The notes beneath the pieces are model-generated. The model searched no databases and was not told where the DNA came from. It saw only the letters and a program-made list of their open reading frames with translations. From NCBI RefSeq assembly GCF_902459505.1, contig NC_047095.1, forward strand, positions 115,383,380-115,447,379: a DNA stretch of 64,000 nucleotides, given 5' to 3'. A program made the translations under genes and the position numbers. This stretch comes from Geotrypetes seraphini (lineage: Eukaryota; Chordata; Amphibia; Gymnophiona; Dermophiidae). Below are positions 32,032 to 42,740 of the stretch, one piece after another (within the stretch, counting starts at the first letter, position 1; every line of letters begins with the position of its first letter).

Positions 32032-32369
32032 TGTGCAGTAATATTTCCATATGAATTTGCACACATACTTTTGAAATTGTTAAAGTGTACATATAATTCC
32101 CAACCCCAGGCCCTGGAATGCCTCACCTTTGTGTCAAAAACTATGCATTTATGCCAGAAATTAGTCTTGAAAATTGTCTTCTAATGCTCTTAGCGGTTCG
32201 TTCTAAGCCCTCTATTTCTCTAGTATTTCTTTTCTTACCTTTCATTTACCTCTTTTCTCCTCTCTCTATTCCACCTGGCATCACCCTCCCCCCTTTCAGC
32301 CCACTTTCGTCCACTCCTTATATATCTTGCAACCCTTCCCTTGTTTCCTGTGCCACTTCACTCCCTCAC

Positions 32370-32482
32370 CTCTGTATTTCTTCATCAGGATGTTGGGACT
32401 GATATGCTCAAGGAAACTGCAGATGCTTTTCTCCAGCTCCGGGGACACGGGGTTCGGCCGCTGAATGGGCACAGCTTCGCAC
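32370..32482 (-). CDS. TRIM-family protein, 113-bp exon between coiled coil and SPRY
   Basis: Bounded by acceptor 'ctcttag' (above 32482) and donor 'gtgagg' (below 32370). It encodes 'CEAVPIQRPNPVSPELEKSI' and 'FLEHISPNILMKKYR', the linker that typically follows the 23-bp exon in TRIMs (family pattern 'C-E-x-V ... P-x-x-V-S-x-E-L'). It begins with one base completing an Arg codon and ends in phase 1. Both phases agree with the neighbouring exons (55350-55372 and 31288-31814). Confidence 0.92.
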
Positions 32483-32699
32483 CTAAGAGAATACAAACCA
32501 ATTACACAAAGAATGCCGCTTCTGCGATGACTATGGCATGACCACTAATCTCAGTAAACCTAGAAGCCACTGTTACTATACTGGTTGCCATCAGAGTGGA
32601 AAAGGGGCATGGGCTACCAGAATAGGTGGTTGTAGAGACAGCTAATACGTTCACAGAATTTGAGCATATAATAAACATGACCTTGCCACAAAACATTCA
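32483..32699. other. TRIM intron, start; nothing else recognised
   Basis: First bases of the 22.9-kb intron between the 113-bp and 23-bp exons. The remainder of that intron is listed element by element. Confidence 0.5.
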
Positions 32700-33043
32700 T
32701 TACATGCCCAAAGGCTTAAACTAGCCTTCCCCTCTCCACGCGGCATCCACTATTCAGGCAAACTGGGAAAATCCCTTCTCTTCAAAATCACAGGTCTTTG
32801 GAACGACCTCACCACCCCGCTGCGGAACCTAAGCTCCCTTCAGTTATTCCGCAAACAACTGAAAACCTGGCTTTTCAGCAAATTGTAACTCTATCCTTCC
32901 CCCCTTTCTCTCCCCCCTTTCTACACATAAGTTCATGTAATCCTTTTTCTTCTTCTCTACCCACTATTTTAAGTTCTTGTAAACCGTGTCGAGCTCCATT
33001 CTCATGGAGATGATGCGGTATATAAACTTAAGGATTAGATTAG
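32700..33043 (+). mobile_element. L2-like LINE 3' end
   Basis: 'TGKIPSLQNHRSLERPHHP' and 'LFSKL'-type C-terminal coding remains near 32760-32885 (other frame: 'FRKQLKTWLFSKL'). A UTR follows with 'ttgtaaaccgtgtcgagctc', 'gatgcggtatataaactta' and 'gattagattag' tail repeats. Confidence 0.75.
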
Positions 33044-33440
33044 ATTACATTAGAGATTTCTATTCCGCCATTGCCTTGCGGTTCAAGGCAGATTACAAAA
33101 GAATGACAAAAAACGTATTACAAGAAGATATTTGGTAATTTCTAGAGGAGATGAAGAATCAGGAAGGTATTGGGAAGTGGGAAGGAGCTAGCGGTATTAA
33201 GTCGTTTGCAGGAATTTCTTGAAAAGTAGCGTCTTTACTTCTTTTCTTAAATTTTCGTAGTCTGGGGGTCATAATTAGTAGATTGGAGATTTGGTTGTCG
33301 AGTTTTGCTGCTTGTGTGGCTAGGAGGCCATCATATAGTTTCTTCCATTTGACTTTTTTGATAGGAGGGTGCGTGAATGGAGTGTGGGTTTTTCCTGTGT
33401 CTAGTTGATGTAGTTTGGATGAGGCGGTTTATGATTTTAA
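33044..33440 (-). mobile_element. L2-like LINE 3' UTR
   Basis: 'ttctattccgccattgcct', 'ggttcaaggcagattacaaa' and 'gttttgctgcttgtgtggct' match the family of 2809-3009 and 3967-4335. Joined tail-to-tail with 32700-33043. Confidence 0.65.
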
Positions 33441-34511
33441 ATAGTAAACTAAACTAAACCTTAGGTTTGTATACCGCATCTTCTCCACGATTGTAGAGCT
33501 CGGCATGGTTTACAGGACTAAGATAGAATGGAACTCCAAAGGATGATTGTGGATTAAGAGTAAAGGAGGAATAGAGGGTTTAGGTACCAGAGAGGGGGGA
33601 GGTATTACATTTTTGAGAAAAGCCAAGTTTTCAGATGTTTTCGATAGAGTTGGAGGGAGCTCGAATTTCGGAGAGGGGATGTAAGGTTGTTCCAGAGCTC
33701 GGTGATTCTAAAGGTGAGGGATGTCCCTAGTTTTCCAGCATGGTATATACCTTTTATAGACGGGAAGGATAGTTTTAATTTTTAGGAGGACCTGGTGGAA
33801 TTGAGATTAGAGGAATTCCAAGATAGTGGAATAACGGGAGGAAGAATGCTATAAAGGATCTTGAAAGTTAGGCAGGCACATTTGAAGTGGACCCTGGAGA
33901 TTATTGGAAACCAGTGAAGCTTGGACAGTATAATTTGAATAGTATTCTTGCCGGAATTGGAAGCCAGTGTGAGTCGAGGTATGCCTGCGTGATGTGGTCG
34001 TGTTTCCTCAATGAATAGATAAGTCTCAGTGTTGTGTTTTGGATCGTTTGTAGTTTTTTTATCATTGTTGCTTGGCAGGGGAGGTACAGAATGTTGCAAT
34101 AGTCTAAGAGACCTAAGACTAGAGATTGTACTACGAGCTGGAATTGTGTTCTATCGAAGAATTTTCGAACTTGTCTTAAGTTTCTCATAACTGCAAATTA
34201 TTTCTATATTGTTTTATTGATTTGTGGTTGCATGGTGCAGCATCTATATTCCTAGTAGTTTTAGGGTGGGTTGAATGGGGTAATTGATTGAGTTAATTTC
34301 TATATTGGTAATAGTTGGGACTTTGTTATTTTCGAGGAGGATGAATTTTGTTTTGTCTGGGTTCAGCTTCAGTTTATGATCTTTCATCCATGTTGCTACT
34401 GTTTCTAGTGTTCGGTGTAGTGTGTCTACCATAGAGGGCTTGGGTTGATCAAAAGGCATGAGAAAGGTGATGTCGTCTGCATAGCTATATGATGTTAGGC
34501 CTAGTTTGTCT
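33441..34511 (-). mobile_element. L2 LINE reverse transcriptase fragment
   Basis: The minus strand shows 'LGLTSYSYADDITFLMPFDQ' with the intact catalytic YADD near 34480, then 'WMKDHKLKLNPDKTKFILLE'. Below 34200 it shows 'SLVLGLLDYCNILYLP' and 'LQTIQNTTLRLIYSLRKHDH', then 'RVHFKCACLTFKILY'. Several frameshifts separate these. The 3' UTR runs to about 33441. 5'-truncated; the 5' edge meets the 54-bp duplication. Confidence 0.85.
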
Positions 34512-34619
34512 AGGCAGGCGCCGAGGGAGGCAGTATAGAAATACCCCATTCATGGCACCATATATAGGCAGGCGCCGAGGGAGGCAGTATAGAAATACCC
34601 CATTCATGGCACCATATAT
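34512..34619. repeat. Perfect tandem duplication of 54 bp
   Basis: Units 34512-34565 and 34566-34619 are identical by eye, beginning 'aggcaggcgccgagggaggc' and ending 'ggcaccatatat'. Confidence 0.93.
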
Positions 34620-35009
34620 ACTTGATTCAACAGCTATTGGGACCGCCACAACATATGATAAAGAGATTACAATCAAAAGTTTAAAAGGCAATAGAAACAA
34701 GCATCTATGCAATTTGTTTGGACTACTAGGATAGGATGGTATAGTTCAGTGTTTCTCAACAACTTCAAGCCAAGCATCCCCAAGTCCAACAAATAGTAAC
34801 TGAGTACCCCCGCCCAAGCTCTGCCCCAGACCCAACCCTATAATAATGGTACTACTTGTAATGCAATTTCTTCCATCCATTTTTCATATGCATACAATAT
34901 AATCTTAATATATAATGGCAACCACAAAATTTTAAAAAAACACACATAATATTGTGTTCTTGTTATAAGATGGAAAAATGAATAAAGAATTTAGGAAAAA
35001 AAAAACCCA
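34620..35009 (+). other. Unassigned, ending in a short L1 3'-end retrocopy
   Basis: 'cagtgtttctcaac' near 34747 looks like a hAT-type terminus but no partner is seen. The last stretch, about 34945-35009 ('ggaaaaatgaataaagaatt' followed by A-rich sequence), resembles the L1 3' end at 62140. Confidence 0.4.
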
Positions 35010-35879
35010 AAGAGGTCAAGGCAAATGACTTTAAAATATGCAATGTCACCTCAGTAACAACTATAGAAAAATAGACAAATATAGTGCAAAACATAGACAA
35101 CAGATATAAATTCTCAAAACTGACATTTTGATCACTAAATTGAAAATAAAATCATTATTTCCTATCTTTGTTGTCTGGTGATTTCATGAGAGTCTGATTG
35201 CACTTCCTTCTGATTGTGCATCCAATATTTCTTTCTTTCTCACCCCTGCACACTTTCTCTCCTCTGGACCTCATTCTCTTCCCCAACCAATATCTCTCTC
35301 TGTCCTTCCAAGAGTCCAACTTTTCTTCCTCTCTCTTCCACCCCTATTGGCAACATTTCTTCCTCTCATCCCCCGGATCATGTGCAGCATTTTTCACCAC
35401 TGCCCACCAACCCCATGCCCATTTCTCCTTCTATCACCCCTCTCCAGCACCATGCTACATGTCTCCCCCCTTGCATTCTATTCAATTTGTCCCTCTGTTC
35501 CCTCTCCACCACCATATCCAACATTTCTCTCTCATCCTTCTCCCCCCCATGCATCGCTACCTCTTTCTTCTCTCTCTCTATGCCCAATTTTCCTCTTTCT
35601 TCCTTTCCCCGTGTGCACCATCTCTTTCCCTCTTGCTCACATACTCATGCCCAATAATTCTCCTTTTCTATTCCCTCCCTCCTATGTCCCAAGTTAGTGC
35701 CCCTTCCTCCCTCCCTTGTGTCCCAAGTTCATGCCCCCTTCCCTCTGTGTCCTGAGTTTGTCCCCCCTCTCCCTGCCTTTGTCCCAAAATCATGCCCCTC
35801 CTATGTCCCAACGCGCATCTTCCCCCTCTCTTTTTCCCGGTCATGTCCCCCCTCTCCCTACTTGCTCACTCCAGGGCCA
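35010..35879. other. Pyrimidine-rich low-complexity sequence
   Basis: 35190-35880 is strongly C/T-rich on the plus strand, with loosely repeated 'tgtcccaagtt' and 'catgccccc'. Several long frames on both strands result from the composition bias and are not genes. Confidence 0.6.
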
Positions 35880-36130
35880 CAATCGCTTTCTTCAGGACCA
35901 TCCAGCTGGGCTGCTCCTTCCTACCTTCAGCGGCACTTGTTGCAGGGACACAACTGCTGCATGAGGCTGACCCACAAGCCTTCTCTCCGATATCAGCTCT
36001 GACATCAGAGGCGCGGCTTCCAGGTCAGCACGTGCAGTGGCTGCCTTCATTCCTGCAAGAAGTGCCATTGAAGGCAGGAAGGAGCAGCAGCCCACCTGGA
36101 AGTAACCGGAATCCCCCGCTGACCTGAAGG
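35880..36130. repeat. Diverged palindrome (MITE-like)
   Basis: 'gggctgctccttcctaccttc' type sequence near 35908 is mirrored by 'gaaggcaggaaggagcagca' near 36071, with 'gcggcacttgttgcaggga' against 'cctgcaagaagtgccatt'. The axis lies near 35995. No clean termini are seen. Confidence 0.55.
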
Positions 36131-37697
36131 CTTCCATCTGACGTTGGCTCACACATTGTAGGGAAGCCTTCCGAGTCAGTTCGGCGGAGGGGAGCAGGTA
36201 GGAATGAGGGCATGGTATCCCCAGCGGTGGCGGCTTTGGCAGAGGTTGGCAGGCAGTAAAGTAGCATGGGATCCCTGGCAGCCATTAAACAAGAAGGGGG
36301 GTGGAGGATGAAGACCTGCACAGTGCGTGCCCCCAACAAGCAGTTCACATACCCTTACATGTGTCTGGTATAGTTAATCAATAGCTAAGTCAGTGTGACA
36401 GGCTGCATGTTCTGTAGCTAAAATTCATGGAGAAATGCAGGTGCTAATGTAGTCTGTCTGTCAGGAGATCAAAAGGGTCAGATGCTTGGGGGATGAGCAT
36501 ACTAGTGCTGCTGGCTATTTAGAGCATCACAGAGCTTTGTGGTTAAACACAAGAAAGGCTGATGCTGAAGAGAAGTGGATGGAGAGGTTTTATACTTTTC
36601 TACCAAAGAAGGTGGAGTGGGGGTGGGGAGCAGTGCTGCCCGTTTCGAACCGAATCACCGATTCACTTTGGGTGAATCGATTTGAATCGATGTACCGTGA
36701 CAAAAAAAAAAAAAAAATCGGCTGCTTTGAGGTGACGGGGCATGGCTTAGGCGCAAGGTGACTTGAATGTGCTGGGAGTAGAAAGCGGTAAACTAGAAAG
36801 GGGTGTGTTTGTCAGCAACAGCTACCTACCTATATGCAGCCTGCAGCTGCAACGGAGACTCCATGGCCCCCGAGAGCCTTTGATAGGGAAAGGGAAACAT
36901 TTTTCCCTCTTGTTTATTTTTGTTGTTATGCCTGTGGAAATGGGCACACCATAAGGATGCAGGCGCTGTCCGGCTTACAGCCATCACCGGTGGTGCGAGT
37001 GCTGACCTAGGGGCCCAACTACCTATGCACACAGCTGGAAGGCACGGCTCGGGCGAAGGTGAGCGCTGTGGAGTGGAGAGAGAGTGACCACTGCCAGGGG
37101 CTTGATGTCCAAAAGCAGCAGTGGTAATAGCAGTCACGATAGGCCTCCCTCTGCCCCCCCCCCCCCCCCGCAGCCACCTCCCAGCACACCCCAGAGCTTT
37201 GCGAGACGTAATAGCTCCAAGGAACAGCTGCAGCCCAACTCATTGGTCATGTACCTGCAGTAGAGCAAGGGTCAAACGGGTGACTGTGGCCAGGGCAACC
37301 TCACCAGGAGAGTGGCGCAAGATACTGTGAAAGACAGACAGCGCGACGCTTTCCACTGAAGCCTGAAGGAAGCCAGCGGGGAACAGAAAGCGAGAGCTGA
37401 AAGCATTGAGGCTGAATGCTGAAAAGATCACTCCCGCCGGCCACATTGCAGGCTGTTGAAATTAGGCAAATTGATGCTGGGAGGCCAGGGGGAATATGTA
37501 GGCTTTCCAGGAGGGGGGTAGGCCTTAAGGGGAGGGGGCCTTGGTGTAGAAGTACACAGAGGGAGGGGTTCAAAGAGACGTGCATATGCTGGACTTTAGG
37601 GGGGAAGAAATAATGGGTTTAAAACAGGAGAGGGAGAGAGATGGTGGACAATGGGATTATTGGGAGCCAATGAAGTTTGGCAAGGAGTGGGGAGGCA
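36131..37697. other. No gene recognised; hAT-like scrap and poly-C
   Basis: 36637-36720 resembles the 'gattcgattc' repeat of 16576-16723. A C-run lies near 37157-37170. The rest is GC-rich and unassigned; frames here have no recognisable domain. Confidence 0.4.
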
Positions 37698-37865
37698 ACT
37701 TAAGCTTCCTCTTAACAAGCTTTTGTCTTAAGCTTTCACACTTTGTCTGGAGACTCCTTATGCTATACCTGCTGTTCCAGACAAATTGGTCTCAAGGTAT
37801 AGATCTCTGCACGCCGTATATATCAAATTCCTTATTGATCTTCTTCCAGGTTTTCTGAAGAACCT

Positions 37866-37928
37866 GGAGTGGGCAGACTTGATGGGCTGTGGCCCTTTTC
37901 TGCCGTCATTTTTTCTATGTTTTCTATG
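37866..37928 (+). mobile_element. CR1 3' tail inserted in DIRS copy 4
   Basis: 'gtgggcagacttgatgggct', 'cttttctgccgtcatttt' and 'tctatgttttctatg'. Confidence 0.75.
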
Positions 37929-39320
37929 ATTAACATAGCCATTTCAAGTTCCAAGAAGTCACTGCTACTTTGTCACAACTCAGACTGCATCTTCTCCGGT
38001 CATCTTATGCTGCCTTTGAGCTGTCGGCTAGGGTCACTGCTTTTTTTGTAGCGCTGCACCACTTGGCCTAGCTTCGCACCATTACCATGGATCCTAATCT
38101 TCAGGACCGTCTGGCTAACATTCCTTATCAGGGCAATGACCTCTTTGATGAATCCATAGAGGCTGCCACTAAGAAGTTGTCAGATCATGCAAAATCTTTT
38201 GCTTCCATTGTCAGACCAAAGCCAAAGTCAGCTCCTACAAAACCTTCACGTCCTACTCAGGACAATAATCAGGAAAGGATACTCTCTTCTTTTCACTTAG
38301 GTTCCACCAGAGTTTCCTCCAAAAGAGTATCCTTCCAATCCATCCCGGACCGCCCTTCTTCAGAAAGCTAAAGCTGCCATCAAGGAAGTTCCCCTGGAAC
38401 AGCAGAGCAGGGGTTTTTACTCCCGTTACTTCCTAGTTCCGAAGAAGTCGGGCGATCTGAGACCCATTTTGGATCTCAGGGCTCTCAACAATTTTTTAGA
38501 AAAATCTTGCATGTTGTCCCTGGCGTCCTTATCCCCCTTATACATCAGAACGATTGGTATGTTCTCTGGATTTCCAGGAGGCTTCTACTCACAGACCTCC
38601 CGTCAGTATCTCAGATTTCAGGTGGGGAATCTGCATTACCAATTCAGAATGCTACCCTTTGACCTGGCTTCATTTTCCAGAGTGTTCACCAAGTGCCTGG
38701 TGGTGGTAACAGCAGCTTTAAGGAACCATGGTCTTCCCGTGTTCCCTTACCTCGATGACTGGATCAAAGATTCAACATCTCAGAGGGTAATTGTAGCGAC
38801 CCAACGGACTATGTGGTTCCTACAAAGCTTGGGATTCAAAATCATTTTTCCCAAATCCCAACTTCAGCCCTCTCAGAATCTACAGTTCATCGGAGCTGTT
38901 CTGGACACTATCCAACTCAGAGCATTCCTTCCGCAACGTCGTCTGGAAGCTCTCCTTCAACTCTGTCATGCAGTATCTTCTCGCTCTTCAATTTCAGCGA
39001 GACACATGATGGTACTACTAGGTCACATGGCCTCCACAGTACAAGTGATTCCTTTTGCCAGATTTCCCCTCAGAATTCCTCAGTGGACCCTGGCATCTCA
39101 GTGGTCGTAGGCTTGCCACCCACTACAGTCACCCCTTCGTTGAGACAGTCTCTCCGCTGGTGGATGCTCTCTTCCAATCTCTCCAGAGGCTTGCTGTTTC
39201 AAACGCCCCCTCATCAAAAGGTCCTCAGAACAGATTCCTCGCCCCACGCTTGCGGGGGCTCATCTCGATGTCCTCCGTACTCAAGGCCACTGGACCAGTA
39301 CGGATCGTCAGTGTCACATC

Positions 39321-39409
39321 AATCTGTTGTTTTATGAGATCGTTTTAAATTTCTATGTTACACTTGTGGATGTATGAAAATGAATAAAAAATTTTAAACT
39401 AATCTGTTG
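39321..39409 (+). mobile_element. 71-bp L1-type 3'-end retrocopy with 9-bp target duplication
   Basis: 'aatctgttg' at 39321-39329 and 39401-39409 flanks an insert ending 'gaaaatgaataaaaaatttt'. It lies between RNase H parts of DIRS copy 4. Confidence 0.7.
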
Positions 39410-41154
39410 GAACTCAGAGCGATCTTCAATGCTCTCAAAGCTTTTCAACATTTTCTTCATGACCACGTAGTCCTCATTTGGATGGACAACCAAGTCGCCA
39501 TGTACCATATCAACTCACAGGGGAGGATGGGATCTCCCTCCCTTTGTCAAGAAGCTCTGACGGTTTAGGAGTGGGCAATCCTCCACAACACCTTCCTCAA
39601 AGCTGTCTACATTCAAGGGGCGAAAAACTGTTTGGCAGACAAATTGAGTCGTCTTCTGCAACCTCACAAATGAACACTCAATTCCTCGCTTCTTCATCAC
39701 ATTTTTTTGCAGTGGGGAACGCCTCAGATAGATCTCTTTGCAGCTCCCCACAACTACAAACTGCCCAGTTCTGCTCCAGGATATATTCTCCTCAATGCCT
39801 CGAGGCAGCTGCTTTCCTACTGGAATGGACAAATCTTTTTCTATATGCATTCCCTCCATTCCCTCTCATTCTCAAGACTCTTGTCAAGTTACAGAATGAT
39901 CATTCCACCATGATTCTGATAGCTCCTCGGTGGCCGAGACAACCTTGGTACTCCCTTCTCCTTCAACTCAGCAGAAGGGACCCATACCTTCTACCAGTTT
40001 TTCCGTCTCTGCTTTCACAGAGTCACGAATCTCTACTTCATCCCAACCTGCAGTCTCTGCACCTGATAGCTTGAGTCCTCTCAACATAACTCCTCTTCAG
40101 TTTTCTCAACCTGTAAGAGACACTTTAGAGGCTTCTAGAAAGTCTGCCACTAGGCAATGTTACCACCAAAAATGGACTAGATTTTCTACGTGGTGCATCT
40201 CTCATGATAAGGAGCCTCACGATTCCTCCTTCTCTTCTGTTCTAGATTCTCTTTTGCACTGATACATAGCTCCAAGTCCATCTCAGTTCAATTGCTGCTT
40301 TCCATCAGCCTATTGAACGGAAACCCCTTTCTGCTCACCCGGTGGTTTCCAGATTCATGAAAGGACTTTTTCATGTCAACCCTCCTCTCAAACTGTCTCC
40401 AGTGGTTTGGGACCTTAATGTTGTTGTTGCTCAATTGATGAAGCCTCCATTTGTAATTCTTTATTCATGTCTACGGCTCATCTGAAGTATCTCACTTGGA
40501 AAATGATGTTTCTCATTGCCTTCACATCTGTTCAAAGAGTCAGTGAGCTGCAAGCTTTATTTGCTGATCCACCTTTCAAAGTTTTCCATCATGACAAGAT
40601 GGTTCTCCGTACTCATCCTAAATTCTTACCTAAGTGGTTTCAGAATTTCATCTCAATCTATTGTACTTCCAGTGTTTTTTCCAAGTCCTCATTCTCATCC
40701 TGGAGAATCAGTTCTTCAAACTCTGGACTTTAAACGTGCTTTGGCCTTCTACTTGGAACGCACCAAACCACAAAGAACTGCTCCTCAACTTTTTGTTTCC
40801 TTCGATCCAACCAAGTTGGACATCCAATCTCTAAGCGTACCATCTCCAACTGGATGGCTGCTTGCATCTCTTTCTGCTATGCTCAGGCTGGATTACAACT
40901 CTGAGTCGAATCACAGCCCACAAAGTCAGAGCAATGGCAGCTTCAGTGGCTTTCCTCAGATCTACACCTATTGAGGAAATTTGCAAAGCTGCTACCTGGT
41001 CCTCGGTTCATACTTTCACCTCTCACTATTGTCTGGATGTTTTCTCCAGACGGGATGGCCATTTTGGCCAGAGCGTATTGCAAAATTTATTCTCCTAAGT
41101 TGCCAACACTCCCACCATCCCATTCTAGGTAGCTTGGAGGTCCACCCAAATGTT

Positions 41155-41262
41155 GAGAATAGGCTGCCTGCTTGTCCTGGGATAAAGCGCAGTTACTTTC
41201 CGTTAACAGTTGTTATCCAGGGACAGCAGGCAGCTATTCTCACAACCCACCCACCTCTCCTG
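41155..41262. repeat. DIRS copy 4 internal complementary region
   Basis: Joins 'ctgcctgcttgtcctgggat' to 'gcgcagttactttccg', 'cagttgttatccagggacag'. This is the circle-junction complement for this copy. Confidence 0.85.
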
Positions 41263-41488
41263 GTTGGCTTCTCTGGTAGCTATCTGAACTAAGGAGACTA
41301 GCCCTGTGCTGGGCGGGAAGACACTCGCGCATGTGCGGTGCGGCTGACTCGAAACTTCTACGTTTCTACAAGCAAGTCTACTTGCGAGGCTGTCCGCATC
41401 CGGGCTCCATGGATGACATCACCCATATGTTGAGAATAGCTGCCTGCTGTCCCTGGATAACAACTGTTACGGTAAGTAACTGTGCTTT

Positions 41489-42061
41489 TCCGGCATCTGG
41501 CAATTCCCTTTGGCTTCCAGTTCAACTGGAACTAGCCACGTAACCAGAGCCCCAGTAGCATTATCCTTTACTACTCAGTTACCTGGGAAGGTCCTTCCCA
41601 CTACCCTCCTAACGAGGTCAGCCTGCCCAGAGACAGTCCTATGGTTAAGAGACATGAACCATACCTCCATTTGACCCCTGGCACAAGTGCAATCTAAATC
41701 ATTTATTTTTAGCTACATTTATATTTAAAACAATTTAGCTGGGCCTAGGAGGCTCAGCTGAATCACGCTGGCCACCCTTCAGTGGGAGTATCTAGTTTAT
41801 GCTAGGGTAGTCCTGGGGCAGATCTGGAAATTATTTGGTAGTGCCAATGCATGGATAGCTAACCACACACTGGAGCACACAAAAAGCAGCCTCTCCATTC
41901 TCCAGTTAAGATATCCTGGCATGGCACATTGAATGTTAGCTAAACTGCCAAGCACTGAATATTAGGTGCTAATTTCCAGGATAGGGGCCTGCAATGAATA
42001 CCTGGGCATAATTTAGCCAGAGGGGCCAGCAACTAAAGGAAACAATGATCTCTGCTGCCAG
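41489..42061. other. No feature recognised
   Basis: Spacer between DIRS copy 4 and copy 3. The 41930-42030 part ('gaatattaggtgctaatttc') looks repeat-like but is unassigned. Confidence 0.35.
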
Positions 42062-42600
42062 AAAGCACAATTACTTACCATAACAGGTGTTATCCAGGGA
42101 CAGTAGGCAGATATTCTCACTTATGGGCGACGTCACCAACAGAGCCCTGGTACGGACCACTTTAAGTGCATCGCCACTTTTAAGAGTTTAGAAAGTTCGC
42201 GATAGCCCGAACCGCGCATGCGCGAGTGCCTTCCCACCCGATGCAGACCGTGCGGTCCCTCAGTTAAAATAAGCCAGCTAAGAAGCCAACCCGGGGAGGT
42301 GGGTGGGTTGTGAGAATATCTGCTGTCCCTGGATAACACCTGTTATGGTAAGTAAAGCACAGTTACTTACCGTAACAGGTGTTATCCAGGGACAGCAGGC
42401 AGATATTCTTGACTGATGGGTGACGGCACCGACGGAGCCCCGGTACGGACAATTTTAGAGTGATTGCACTCTAAGAACTTAGAAAGTTCTGGTAGGCCGC
42501 ACCGCGCACGCGCGAGTGCCTTCCCGCCCGACAGAGGCGCGCGGTCCCCAGTTAGGATAAGCCAGCTAAGAAGCCAACCCGGGGAGGTGGGTGGGACGCA

Positions 42601-42695
42601 AGAATATCTGCCTGCTGTCCCTGGATAACACCTGTTACGGTAAGTAACTGTGCTTTATCCCAGGACAAGCAGGCAGCATATTCTTGACTGATGGG
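42601..42695. repeat. DIRS copy 2 internal complementary region
   Basis: Complement of the left extreme ('ctggataacacctgttacgg') joined to the complement of the right extreme ('tatcccaggacaagcaggca'). Confidence 0.9.
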
Positions 42696-42740
42696 TGACC
42701 TCCAAGCTAACAAAAAGAGGGATGGTGGGAAGGTTGGCCA

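Larger units (their letters stand above)
37698..41488 (+). mobile_element. DIRS-family retrotransposon, copy 4 (plus strand)
   Basis: A fossil in the opposite orientation to copies 1-3. Its parts run gag-like (37698-38370), RT/RNase H (about 38380-40070), tyrosine recombinase (about 40060-41098), internal complementary region (41155-41262) and inverted terminal repeat (41266-41488). Recognisable blocks are 'RYFLVPKKSGDLRPILDL', 'FPYLDDW', 'NLLELRAIFNALKAF' and 'SVHTFTSHYCLDVFSRRDG'. It is broken many times and hosts a CR1 tail (37866-37928) and a 71-bp retro-insert. Older than copies 1 and 2. Confidence 0.88.

Noticed and set aside
35198-35755. 185-codon frame and its shadows
   Set aside because: Produced by C/T-rich composition; no domain, no codon structure.
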